A stretch of DNA of 34,066 bases from Astrobacterium formosum (GTDB lineage: Bacteria > Pseudomonadota > Alphaproteobacteria > Rhizobiales > Xanthobacteraceae), in the NCBI GenBank assembly GCA_030848545.1, contig JAVDCA010000044.1, positions 1 to 34,066 on the forward strand, written 5' to 3'. A program made the position numbers and the translations under genes. Positions 1-7,817 of this stretch are shown in pieces; position 1 is the first letter of the stretch, and the number at the start of each line of letters is the position of its first letter. The notes below the pieces were generated by a model, which did not search any database, was not told the DNA's origin, and saw nothing but the letters and a program-made list of their open reading frames with translations.

Positions 1-88
1 AAGGCGGTGCTCGTCATGGCTCGCGACGATTCAAGTCTGGAAGATCGTGCTCTATATCGGACCGAAGGTGCGAATTCGGGAGGCGCGA

Positions 89-628
89 GTGCCCTATTGC
101 GTGTTCGATACCGCCATCGGGTGCTGCGGCCTCGCCTGGAACGGGCGCGGCATCACGCATATGCAGTTACCCGACGGCGACCGTGACGGCACCGAGCGGC
201 AGTTGCGCCGACGTGCAATCGGCGAGGGGGCCGCAGAGCCGCCGGCCGAAATCGCGCCGGCGGTCGGTGCCCTGCAACGCTACTTCGCCGGCGAGGCAAT
301 CGACCTCTCGTCCATCACCGTCGATCTTGGCGATCGCGGCTCAGCCGATCTCGCCATCTACGCGGCATTGCGCGCGGTCGGGTGGGGCGAGACGGTCACC
401 TATGGGGAACTGGCGCGGCGTGCCGGATTGCCCAAGGGTGCCCAGGCGGTCGGACAGGCGATGGCCAAGAACCCGGTTCCAGTCATTGTCCCGTGCCATC
501 GCGTGCTCGCCGCCGGCGGCCGCATCGGCGGCTTTTCGGCGCCCGGCGGCACGACGACCAAGGAGCGGCTGCTGACTCTGGAAGGCGTGCGCCTCGACGG
601 TGGCGCCCCGCGCCTGCCGGGATTGTAA
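89..628 (+). CDS. ogt: Methylated-DNA--protein-cysteine S-methyltransferase
   Basis: Suicidal DNA repair protein that moves the alkyl group from O6-alkylguanine (or O4-alkylthymine) to its own cysteine. The acceptor motif VPCHRVLAAGG is present with the Cys at about residue 136, preceded by the DNA-binding part containing the segment TYGELARRAG. I chose the GTG at 89 because GGGAGG lies 78-83, five bases upstream; it gives 179 residues, usual for Ogt. The frame stays open to the left window edge, and GTG codons at 47 and 68 are alternatives, so the start is not certain. The gene converges on the LacI-type gene with only 14 bases between the stop codons. Confidence 0.93.
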   Translation: MPYCVFDTAIGCCGLAWNGRGITHMQLPDGDRDGTERQLRRRAIGEGAAEPPAEIAPAVGALQRYFAGEAIDLSSITVDLGDRGSADLAIYAALRAVGWGETVTYGELARRAGLPKGAQAVGQAMAKNPVPVIVPCHRVLAAGGRIGGFSAPGGTTTKERLLTLEGVRLDGGAPRLPGL

Positions 629-642
629 CGGCGCCGTTGCGT

Positions 643-1704
643 TTACGCGGCTTCGCCGCGCAGGTGGCGGCCCGACGAGGAGGCGCGCGCGATCAGGGTG
701 CCGGTGAAGATGGTGTCGCCGGCCTCGGTGTGTTCGCCCGACACGCGGGCGAGCAGGCGGCGCACCGCGGTGGCGCCGATGTCGTAGGTGGGCTGCCCGA
801 AAGTGGTGATGCCGGGCCGCGCCAGCGCGCACCAGTCCAGTTCGTCGAATCCGACGAGGCCCACGTCGCGCGGCATGCGCAGGCCGAGGCGGTCGAAGCA
901 TTGCACCACGCGCAGCGTCATCAGGCCGTTGGCGGCGATGACCGCCTTGGGTCCGCCGGGGTTGGACAGGAACGCCGTCAGGGCGCGGTCGACCGCAGCC
1001 GGGTCGGCCTGCTCGATCTCGACGATGTCGCCGCGGCAGCCCGGCATGCCCTTGAGGGCGGCCCGGAAGCCGGCGACGCGCTCCTGGCGGGTGGAGACGT
1101 GGCGCACCGGCTGGATCACCAAAGCGAGGTCGCAGAATCCTTCCGCGGTCAGGTGCCGCACCACCGTGTCCATGGCGGCGACGTTGTCGAGGCCGACGAA
1201 ATCGAAGCTGCAGCCGGGCGGTTTGCGGTCGATCAGCACGACCGGGATATCCGTGATGGCGGCGAGGTTCTGGGCCGGTCCGGCGGCGTTCACGATCAGG
1301 CCTTCGACCCGGTAGGACAAGAGCGCCGCGATCATCTTGTGCTCGCGCGCGGTGTCGCCGCCGGAGTTGGACAGCATCAGCGAAAAGCCGCGCTGCTGGC
1401 AGGCGCCTTCGGCGCCGTGCAGCACCGCGACCGACCACGGATTGTCGATATCGGCGGCGATCATGCCGATCAGGCCGGTATGGCCGCCCTTCAGGCTGCG
1501 GGCGATCGGGCTCGGATGATAGGCGAGCGCCGCCACCGCGGCCTCGATGCGGCCGCGCAACTCGTTGGACAGAGCCCCCACATTGCCGCTGAGGAAGCGC
1601 GACACGCTCGCCTTCGAGGCTTTGGCGGCGCGGGCCACATCCGCGATGGTGGCGCGTCCAAACGCGACAATTTCGGGTTCCGGGGGAGAGGGGGGTCGGT
1701 TCAT
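643..1704 (-). CDS. LacI-family transcriptional regulator
   Basis: 353-residue sugar-responsive repressor. The N-terminal helix-turn-helix is at residues 18-42 (TIADVARAAKASKASVSRFL), followed by a periplasmic-binding-protein-like effector domain with typical LacI segments such as GLIGMIAADIDNPW and VGFDELDW. The reading frame continues upstream, but the ATG at 1704 puts the HTH at the normal distance from the N-terminus; the upstream extension overlaps the operator region and looks like shadow sequence. It is divergent from the isomerase/kinase pair, and the intergenic region carries two LacI-type palindromes, so local repression and autoregulation are the likely job. The inducer cannot be read from the sequence; a sugar acid or keto-sugar derivative is plausible given the neighbouring kinase. 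Confidence 0.93.
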   Translation of the reverse strand: MNRPPSPPEPEIVAFGRATIADVARAAKASKASVSRFLSGNVGALSNELRGRIEAAVAALAYHPSPIARSLKGGHTGLIGMIAADIDNPWSVAVLHGAEGACQQRGFSLMLSNSGGDTAREHKMIAALLSYRVEGLIVNAAGPAQNLAAITDIPVVLIDRKPPGCSFDFVGLDNVAAMDTVVRHLTAEGFCDLALVIQPVRHVSTRQERVAGFRAALKGMPGCRGDIVEIEQADPAAVDRALTAFLSNPGGPKAVIAANGLMTLRVVQCFDRLGLRMPRDVGLVGFDELDWCALARPGITTFGQPTYDIGATAVRRLLARVSGEHTEAGDTIFTGTLIARASSSGRHLRGEAA

Positions 1705-1809
1705 GGGGTCGTCCCGGGCCTGCCGCGACGAGGATGCGACGGCGCGTTGCGCTGGCGGGGAGATTCTTCGACCGCACCGGGAATGTATTTGATCTGGATC
1801 AAAGACGTC

Positions 1810-1823
1810 TGAAACCGGTTTCA
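1810..1823. promoter_or_regulatory. LacI-type operator, copy 1
   Basis: The sequence TGAAACCGGTTTCA is a perfect 14-bp palindrome with the central CG step typical of LacI/GalR-family operators. It lies about 105 bases upstream of the regulator start, so it probably controls the regulator's own promoter and can pair with copy 2 through looping. Confidence 0.75.
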
Positions 1824-1933
1824 ATACTTTGACGCTGTGGAACGGCAGCTTCCCTGTCTCCTCCCCAGGGAAAAGCCAGCCGCGCCGCCGAAATGGCTCG
1901 CACACCCCACCCCCGTACGCCCCCGTACACCCC

Positions 1934-1965
1934 CAGGCCGTCGGCAACAGTTTGCCGACGGCCTG
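1934..1965 (+). other. Perfect 14-bp stem hairpin in the leader of the isomerase-kinase operon
   Basis: Arms CAGGCCGTCGGCAA (1934-1947) and TTGCCGACGGCCTG (1952-1965) pair perfectly around a 4-base loop and are followed by CCTTT. It lies 52 bases before the isomerase ATG and 16 bases before operator copy 2. It could be a terminator-like attenuator, an mRNA-stabilising leader, or another protein site; there is no long U tract to make it a classical terminator. Confidence 0.6.
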
Positions 1966-1980
1966 CCTTTCGGCCGCTGG

Positions 1981-1994
1981 TGAAACCGGTTTCT
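1981..1994. promoter_or_regulatory. LacI-type operator, copy 2
   Basis: TGAAACCGGTTTCT repeats the 12-bp core GAAACCGGTTTC of copy 1. Its centre is 171 bases from that of copy 1 and about 30 bases before the isomerase start, where bound repressor would block the promoter or early elongation. Confidence 0.75.
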
Positions 1995-2017
1995 CATCCC
2001 AGGAGAATTGTCCCAGG

Positions 2018-2770
2018 ATGTCCAAATCACCAATTTTCGTCACGCTCGGGGCCTTCGGGGTCGATCTGGTCCGCCGCGACGGCCAGGAAGCCTTTTTGGC
2101 CGACATCGCCGCGGCCGGTGCCACCGGCGCCGAAATCCGGCGCGAGCTGTTCGACGGCCCCTACTGCCCGCTTCATTCGCTCCGCAAGGCTGCCGCCGAT
2201 CTCGGCCTCAGGCTGCGTTATTCAGCACCCTTCGAACTGTTCCGGTTCGACGGCACGCTCGCCCTCGACGGTCTCGCCGAATTGGTGGCGGAAGCCGAAA
2301 CCCTCGGCGCCGAAGCCCTGAAGATCTGCCTTGGCCACTATGCGGGCGGTATTGCGCTCGACGAACTGCGCCGGCTGGTGGACCGTTCGTTCGCCAAGAT
2401 TCTGGTCGAGAACGACCAGACCCCCCATGGCGGCCGCTGGGCCCCCATCGCGGCCTTCATGGGCGACTGCCAGCGCGACGGCATCGACATTCGTGCCACC
2501 TTCGACATCGGCAATTGGCGCTGGTCGGGCGACGACGCGGCAGCCGCCGCCCGCGGGCTCGCCCCTTATGTGCGTTACGTGCATTGCAAGGCGGTGGCCA
2601 GCCAGGACGACCGGCTGATCACGATCCCGCTCGACCCGGCCGACCGCACCTGGCGCGATCTCGTCGCGTCCTTTCCGGCCGATCTGCCGCGGGCGATCGA
2701 GTTCCCGCTCGCCGGCGAGGACCGCGTGGCCGTCACCCGCCGTTACGTCGAACTCCTCGCCAGCGCCTGA
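2018..2770 (+). CDS. Sugar phosphate isomerase/epimerase family protein (TIM barrel)
   Basis: 250-residue protein of the xylose-isomerase-like/AP-endonuclease-2 barrel family, which isomerises or epimerises sugars and sugar acids using a divalent metal. Visible candidate metal-binding segments are AEIRRELF, LVENDQTPHGG, FDIGNW and VHCKAV, spaced as in that family. The ATG at 2018 is preceded by AGGAG (2001-2005). The frame extends upstream to 1829, but that extension runs through the operator and hairpin. The gene is followed 11 bases later by a PfkB kinase, so the two probably form one operon under the divergent LacI-type repressor. The substrate is not recognisable. Confidence 0.85.
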   Translation: MSKSPIFVTLGAFGVDLVRRDGQEAFLADIAAAGATGAEIRRELFDGPYCPLHSLRKAAADLGLRLRYSAPFELFRFDGTLALDGLAELVAEAETLGAEALKICLGHYAGGIALDELRRLVDRSFAKILVENDQTPHGGRWAPIAAFMGDCQRDGIDIRATFDIGNWRWSGDDAAAAARGLAPYVRYVHCKAVASQDDRLITIPLDPADRTWRDLVASFPADLPRAIEFPLAGEDRVAVTRRYVELLASA

Positions 2771-2781
2771 GCCGCCTAGAA

Positions 2782-3735
2782 ATGCCAACCCCCTCGGAAG
2801 AGCTCGACGCCGTTACTTTCGGCGAAACCATGGGCATGTTCATCGCCGACGCCTCCGGCGATCTCGCCTCGGTGGAGACGTTCACGCGCCGGATCGCCGG
2901 CGCCGAGACCAATGTGGCGGTGGGCCTCGCCCGGCTCGGCTTCAAGGTCGGCTGGGTGAGCCGGTTGGGCGGCGACTACATGGGCCGCTATATCCGCTAC
3001 GTCTTGACCGGCGAAGGCGTCGACATCAGCCGGGTGGTCGACGACCCGGCCCGTTCGACCGGATTTCTGGTCAAGTCCCACGCCGATGGCGGCGACCCCA
3101 CGGTGGAGTATTTTCGCCGCGGCTCGGCGGCGAGCGTCCTGTCGGTCAAGGATTTCGCGGCCGATTATTTTCTGGCGGCGCGCCACCTGCATGTGACGGG
3201 GATCGCGGCGGCTTTGTCCGACGACGTCATGGAGCTGAGCCGCCACGCCATGAAGACCATGCGGGCGGCCGGCCGCACCGTCTCTTTCGATCCCAATCTG
3301 CGTCCGTCCCTGTGGCCGAACCGCAAGGTCATGGTCGAGCGCATCAACGAACTCGCCTGCATGGCCGACTGGGTCCTGCCGGGATTGTCGGAGGGCCGCA
3401 TCCTCACCGGCCTGTCCACCGCCGAGGGGGTTTCCGCCTTCTATCTCGATCGCGGCTGCAAGGTGGTGGCGATCAAGCTCGGTCCCGAGGGCGCCTATGT
3501 GCGCACCCCCAAAGTGGCCGAGATCGTTCCCGGCGTCGCGGTCGAGCGGGTGGTCGACACGGTCGGCGCCGGCGACGCGTTCGCGGTCGGCTTCGTCAGC
3601 GCCATGTTCGAGGATTTGGGCGTCGTCGCGGCGGCGGCGCGCGGCAACCGCCTCGGCGCGCTGGCGATCCAGGTCATCGGCGACATGGACGGCCTGCCGA
3701 CCCGTGCCCAGCTTCAGGCCGCCGAAACGGCGTGA
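2782..3735 (+). CDS. kdgK: PfkB-family sugar kinase, probably 2-keto-3-deoxygluconate kinase
   Basis: 317-residue ribokinase-like ATP-dependent sugar kinase. The N-terminal substrate-binding signature is seen around FTRRIAGAETNVAVGLARLG, and the C-terminal PfkB signature DTVGAGDAFAVGF begins at about residue 259 with the catalytic-base Asp near 265. The order and length fit 2-dehydro-3-deoxygluconokinase, which makes 2-keto-3-deoxy-6-phosphogluconate for the Entner-Doudoroff aldolase, but other PfkB substrates cannot be excluded. It sits 11 bases downstream of the TIM-barrel isomerase and is probably co-transcribed with it. The ATG at 2782 is the start; the long upstream extension of the same frame overlaps the isomerase out of frame and is spurious. 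Confidence 0.87.
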   Translation: MPTPSEELDAVTFGETMGMFIADASGDLASVETFTRRIAGAETNVAVGLARLGFKVGWVSRLGGDYMGRYIRYVLTGEGVDISRVVDDPARSTGFLVKSHADGGDPTVEYFRRGSAASVLSVKDFAADYFLAARHLHVTGIAAALSDDVMELSRHAMKTMRAAGRTVSFDPNLRPSLWPNRKVMVERINELACMADWVLPGLSEGRILTGLSTAEGVSAFYLDRGCKVVAIKLGPEGAYVRTPKVAEIVPGVAVERVVDTVGAGDAFAVGFVSAMFEDLGVVAAAARGNRLGALAIQVIGDMDGLPTRAQLQAAETA

Positions 3736-3742
3736 GAAGGCC

Positions 3743-4786
3743 CTACCGGTCGAACACCGTGTTGCGCTGCGCCCCGACCACCACGAAGGTGGTGCGCTTG
3801 GGCACCTCCTTGAGGTGGCGGGCGCCGATATAGGTCATGGACGAGCGCACGCCGCCGATGATTTCCTGCACGGTCGCCTTGACCTCGCCGCGGTAGGGCA
3901 CTTCGACGGTCTTGCCTTCGGAGGCCCGATAGTCGGCGACGCCGCCATAGTACTTCTTCATGGCGACCTCCGACGACATGCCATAGAACTGCATGGCGAC
4001 CGGCACCTTGTGGCCGTCGCGCACCTCGTGGCGGATTTCACCCTCGCATTCGTCGTGGCCGGCCAGCATGCCGCCCAGCATGACGAAATCGGCACCGCCC
4101 CCATACGCCTTGGCGATGTCGCCCGGCACCGTGCAGCCGCCGTCGGAACACACCTGGCCCTTGAGCCCGTGGGCGGCGTCGGCGCATTCGATGACGGCGG
4201 AGAGCTGCGGATAGCCGATGCCGGTCAGGTCGCGGGTGGTGCACACCGAGCCCGAGCCGATGCCGACCCGCACGATGTCGGCGCCGGCGAGGATCAGCGC
4301 CTCGGCCATCTCGGCGGTCACGATGGTCCCCGCCATGATGACCGCGTCCTTGTTCTCGTCGCGCAGGCGGGCGACCGCCTCCAGGAACGTCTCCGTGTAG
4401 CCGTTGGCGACGTCGAGACTGATCTTGGTCAGCGGCGTCCTCGCCTTCACATAGGCGAGCTTGTCCAGGTCCTCGGCGGTGGAGCCGGCGGTGTAGAAGG
4501 CGTTCGAGGCCAGATTGCCGCGGAAGAACTCCACCAGGGCGTCGGCCGGATAATGCTTGTGCACCGCCACCATGGCGCCGAACGGGGCGAGCGCGCGTGC
4601 CATCGAGAAGGTCCCGATGGTGTCCATGTTGGCGGCGATGAGCGGAAAGCCCGTCCATTCGGTGCCGGTATGGACGAAACGGAAGGTGCGGGAAACGTCG
4701 ACCTCCGAGCGCGAGTTGAGGGTCGAGCGCTTGGGACGGATCAGCACGTCCTTGAAGTCGAGCTTGCGGTCGTACTCGATGTGCAT
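3743..4786 (-). CDS. guaC: GMP reductase
   Basis: 347-residue NADPH-dependent GMP reductase that deaminates GMP to IMP in purine salvage; the length equals the E. coli GuaC length as I recall it. Diagnostic segments are [19 protein letters not shown] at the N-terminus, the catalytic loop [17 protein letters not shown] with Cys182, and the phosphate-binding stretch [20 protein letters not shown]. Loop wording and length separate it from IMP dehydrogenase (no CBS domains). It converges on the sugar kinase with 7 bases between stops and appears monocistronic. Confidence 0.96.
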   Translation of the reverse strand: MHIEYDRKLDFKDVLIRPKRSTLNSRSEVDVSRTFRFVHTGTEWTGFPLIAANMDTIGTFSMARALAPFGAMVAVHKHYPADALVEFFRGNLASNAFYTAGSTAEDLDKLAYVKARTPLTKISLDVANGYTETFLEAVARLRDENKDAVIMAGTIVTAEMAEALILAGADIVRVGIGSGSVCTTRDLTGIGYPQLSAVIECADAAHGLKGQVCSDGGCTVPGDIAKAYGGGADFVMLGGMLAGHDECEGEIRHEVRDGHKVPVAMQFYGMSSEVAMKKYYGGVADYRASEGKTVEVPYRGEVKATVQEIIGGVRSSMTYIGARHLKEVPKRTTFVVVGAQRNTVFDR

Positions 4787-5057
4787 GATGGCATGACTCG
4801 GTGGACGGGGTGGAGGTCAGGCGCAGGATGGCCCGGCAGCAACGGCGATACAATCGCTCCGGGTACTTAATAATTCGGCGACCATGCTTCGAGGTCCCGG
4901 TGTGCCGCCGGCCGGCGGGTCGTGAGATCGCCCCAATCTTCTCCCCCCGGCACCACGCTTTGGTCACACCGGGGTGGGACCCATTCGGCGAGGGACGTGC
5001 GCCCGCCGCAACGGCCGCGAGCGCCCGCCGACACGGCAGCGCGATTGGGGGTGGCCG

Positions 5058-5912
5058 ATGGAGTCCCGTCTCGATATGCATGGTGCCGACAAGAGTCTCG
5101 CCGAGGAGGTGCCGTTGGTGCCCCAGGACGACAAGGACACGCAGGACGCTTTGAACAAGCTCGCCGATGAAGCCGCGCGCGCAACCTCGACGTTGCGCCC
5201 CGCCGCCACCGCTGATTTTTCCGCCGGTCCGCGCCCGTCGCTGGCCGATCCGCCGGTCCTGCCGGCGGCCGACGATCTCGCCCCTGAACCCGTGCAACGC
5301 CGGCGTGCCGGCGTCGGGCGTTTCACCCTCGCGGTCGGCCTCGGCGTCGCCGCCACCCTGGCGTGGCAGTCCTACGGGGAGACGGGGCGGCAGATGCTCG
5401 CCGCCCATGTGCCGGCCCTCGCCGGCGTCCTGATGGTGTCCCACGCGCCGAGCGTGTCTCATGCGCCGCCGGCGGGCGACGCGGCCGCGATCCAGCCCAT
5501 GGCGGCCGGCGAAACCGTGCCCCCGGCCGCCCCCGCCCCCGCCTCAGTTCCCCCGGAGGCGCCGGCCTCCGCAACGCCGCCGCACGCCGCCGTGCCGGCC
5601 CCGGTGGACTTGACGCCGCAGATCGAGGCGATGGCGCGCGATCTTGCGGCGCTGCGCGAATCCATGGCCCGGCTCGTGGCCGCCCAGGACGAGACCGCCA
5701 AGATCCTCACCAAGTTGCGGACCGAAGAAGAGTCGAAGCCGGTGCCGGCACCGAAGCCGCGGCCCGTGGCGGTCCGCCGGCCGCCGCCGGCCCCCGCACC
5801 AACACCCATCGGCCGTCCCAACCCGTCGGCCGGCTCGGCGACGGTGACGTCGGCGCCGCTGTCGGTCATCCCGCCGCCGCCGGTGCGGCGTCCTCCGGCG
5901 GGCTTGCCCTGA
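5058..5912 (+). CDS. Proline/alanine-rich single-pass membrane protein of unknown function
   Basis: 284 residues, unrecognised. An acidic N-terminal part (1-80) leads to a basic stop RRR and one predicted membrane helix at about 88-105 (RFTLAVGLGVAATLAWQ). After that comes a long Ala/Pro-rich extracytoplasmic region with a short predicted coiled coil around LTPQIEAMARDLAALRESMA and a C-terminal Pro/Arg-rich tail. The topology (cytosolic N-terminus, periplasmic low-complexity tail) suggests an envelope-associated protein. The ATG at 5058 follows GGGGGTGG (5046-5053); an upstream in-frame ATG at 4974 gives an Arg-rich extension that looks non-coding. It converges on the TIGR02186 gene. Confidence 0.7.
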   Translation: MESRLDMHGADKSLAEEVPLVPQDDKDTQDALNKLADEAARATSTLRPAATADFSAGPRPSLADPPVLPAADDLAPEPVQRRRAGVGRFTLAVGLGVAATLAWQSYGETGRQMLAAHVPALAGVLMVSHAPSVSHAPPAGDAAAIQPMAAGETVPPAAPAPASVPPEAPASATPPHAAVPAPVDLTPQIEAMARDLAALRESMARLVAAQDETAKILTKLRTEEESKPVPAPKPRPVAVRRPPPAPAPTPIGRPNPSAGSATVTSAPLSVIPPPPVRRPPAGLP

Positions 5913-5925
5913 AGGCGCGGCGGCT

Positions 5926-6708
5926 TCAGTCGCGCCGGAACACAATCGAGGCGAGAAAGCCGGTCATCAGCGCCATGGCGGCGGTCCCGAGGCCGTAGAA
6001 AAAGCCGTACTCGCGCGCCGCCGTGACGACGAACTGCTCGAAGCCGACCTTGACGATCTCGAAGGCCGAAGTCGTGCGGGCAATCATGGTGCCGTCCGCA
6101 AACAGCTTGACGTCGACCTCGTAGGTTCCCACCGGGCTTTCGGCCGGCAGCGGGATGGTGGTGCGGAACAGCGTCGGGGTCAGGAAGGTGACCGCCTTCG
6201 CGCTCTCGTAGTAGAGCCCGTGGGAATTCTTCAGGCGCAGGAAGGCGGCCCGGTAGGGATCTTCCGGGACCACGTCGGCGAGGTCCGGTCCGATCCGCTG
6301 CGGCAGGAGAACGTATCCGGGGCCGAGCTGCAGGCGCCGCAGGGTCTCGACGCCGGCGATGTTTGCGAGCGGCTTGGTGGCGAGCGTCGCCAGATAGGCC
6401 GGCACTTCCACGAAGGTCCTGGAGCCGGTGTTGACCCACAGGCCCAGTACCCGCTCCTTGCGCCGCGTCACCAGATTCTGGCGCGGTCCCGTCACCGTGA
6501 CGACAATGTCGTAATCGCCGCGTCGTGCCACGCTGGCGGCGTCGCGCTCCACGGTGCCGAACAGCACCAGTTCGGTGCCGGTGAAGTTGGAGGTGATGAG
6601 CACCCGGTGCATCGACAGGGACGCCACCAGGCGCTCGGCCGCCGCCGGCCGTGCCGAGCACAGCGCCGCCAGGGCCGCGACCGCGATGATGAGCGCGCGC
6701 GCCGGCAT
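5926..6708 (-). CDS. TIGR02186 / Alph_Pro_TM family membrane protein
   Basis: 260 residues: a signal peptide (MPARALIIAVAALAALCSARPAAA), a beta-rich periplasmic region starting RLVASLSMHRVLITSNFTG, and a C-terminal membrane helix near EYGFFYGLGTAAMALMTGF ending with RRD. This matches the alphaproteobacterial putative transmembrane family (Pfam Alph_Pro_TM), whose members are typically beside a TauE/SafE permease, as here. The start is 2 bases after the TauE stop, so the two are an operon and probably act together at the inner membrane. The biochemical role of the family is unknown. The same frame is open far upstream, but that part overlaps TauE. Confidence 0.87.
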   Translation of the reverse strand: MPARALIIAVAALAALCSARPAAAERLVASLSMHRVLITSNFTGTELVLFGTVERDAASVARRGDYDIVVTVTGPRQNLVTRRKERVLGLWVNTGSRTFVEVPAYLATLATKPLANIAGVETLRRLQLGPGYVLLPQRIGPDLADVVPEDPYRAAFLRLKNSHGLYYESAKAVTFLTPTLFRTTIPLPAESPVGTYEVDVKLFADGTMIARTTSAFEIVKVGFEQFVVTAAREYGFFYGLGTAAMALMTGFLASIVFRRD

Positions 6709-6710
6709 CT

Positions 6711-7631
6711 TCAGTTTCCCTCGATCCGGATCGAGAAAGGATCGGCCGGCGGCAACACCAGATCGATGGCGAAGCGCACGCCGACGGCGAGCACAAGGAG
6801 GCCGAGCAGCAGGCGCAGGCGTTCGCCGCGCATGTTCTGGCCGGCGCGGGCGCCGAACTGGGCGCCGATGACGCCGCCCACCATCAGGATCAGCGCCAGC
6901 ACGGCGTCGACCAGGTGATTGGTGGCCGCGTGCAGCACCGTGGCGGTCGCCATGGTGACGAGGGTGAGCACCATCGAGGTGCCGATCACCACATTGGTGG
7001 GTACGCGCAGGAGATAGATCAGCATCGGCACCAGGAGGAAGCCGCCGCCGATGCCCATGATGGCGCCGACGAAGCCGATCACGATCCCGATGGTCAGCAC
7101 GGGAATAGCCGACACGTAGATGCGCGACTGCTTGAAGCGCAGCTTGAACGGCAGCCCGTGGAACCAGGCGTGGCTGCCGGGCCGGCGCACTTCCGTCGGC
7201 TTGCCGGCGCGCTGGCGCAGGATCGCCCTCAGGCCCTCCACTACCATCAGGCTGCCGACGCTGCCGAGCAGCAGCACGTAGGAGAGCCCGATGGTGAGGT
7301 CCAGTTGTCCGAGCGAGCGCAGCAGAGTGAACAGCCAGACCCCGGAGGCGGTCCCCACGAACCCGCCGGCGAGCAGCAGGAGGGCGAGGGGAAGGTCGAG
7401 CGCCCGCCGGCGCCAGTAGGCGATCGCGCCCGAGAACGAGGAGGCGGCGATGTGGGTCGCGACCGTCGCCACCGCCACCGCCGGCGTGATGCCGACGAAG
7501 ATGAGGAGCGGTGTCATCAGGAAACCGCCGCCGATGCCGAACATCCCCGAAATGAAGCCGACGGCGATCCCCATCGCGAAGATGAGGAAGATGTTCACCG
7601 GCAGGTCGGCTATGGGGAGATAAATCTGCAC
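6711..7631 (-). CDS. TauE/SafE-family sulfite/organosulfonate exporter
   Basis: About 306-residue polytopic inner membrane protein. Two internal repeats each contain the family signature: MGIAVGFISGMFGIGGGFLM in the first half and IGFVGAIMGIGGGFLLVPM in the second. Family members export sulfite, sulfoacetate or related anions. I favour the GTG at 7631 (protein then begins VQIYLPIADLPVNIFL), because the ATG at 7772 adds about 47 residues unlike the family; the Shine-Dalgarno is weak for either. It is the first gene of a pair with the TIGR02186 protein. Confidence 0.88.
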   Translation of the reverse strand: MQIYLPIADLPVNIFLIFAMGIAVGFISGMFGIGGGFLMTPLLIFVGITPAVAVATVATHIAASSFSGAIAYWRRRALDLPLALLLLAGGFVGTASGVWLFTLLRSLGQLDLTIGLSYVLLLGSVGSLMVVEGLRAILRQRAGKPTEVRRPGSHAWFHGLPFKLRFKQSRIYVSAIPVLTIGIVIGFVGAIMGIGGGFLLVPMLIYLLRVPTNVVIGTSMVLTLVTMATATVLHAATNHLVDAVLALILMVGGVIGAQFGARAGQNMRGERLRLLLGLLVLAVGVRFAIDLVLPPADPFSIRIEGN

Positions 7632-7817
7632 CGGGTACTGACTCGCCGCGCGGCATGCTCGCGGTCGGGAAACGATGGCCGCGGGGTGAGAATGCGTTGC
7701 TTCTCCCCACCGGTACAGTCCTGGATCAGCAACACAAAGCGGATTTGTGGCGACAGCGTTAAGCAGGGTCACCGGGTCGCAGGGGAGCGGCGGCGGACGA
7801 CCGGACTGCTCGGCGGA

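Larger units (their letters stand above)
1705..2017. promoter_or_regulatory. Divergent control region of the LacI-type regulator and isomerase-kinase operon
   Basis: The 313-base gap holds two copies of GAAACCGGTTTC, one near each end, a perfect 14-bp-stem hairpin, and the repeated string CCCCCGTAC at about 1910-1930. I see no credible coding region here. Both divergent promoters should lie in it, but I cannot place -35/-10 boxes with confidence. Confidence 0.75.

Noticed and set aside
341-1777. Long frames on both strands over the LacI-type gene
   Set aside because: Only the 643-1704 minus-strand frame has HTH and effector-domain signatures.
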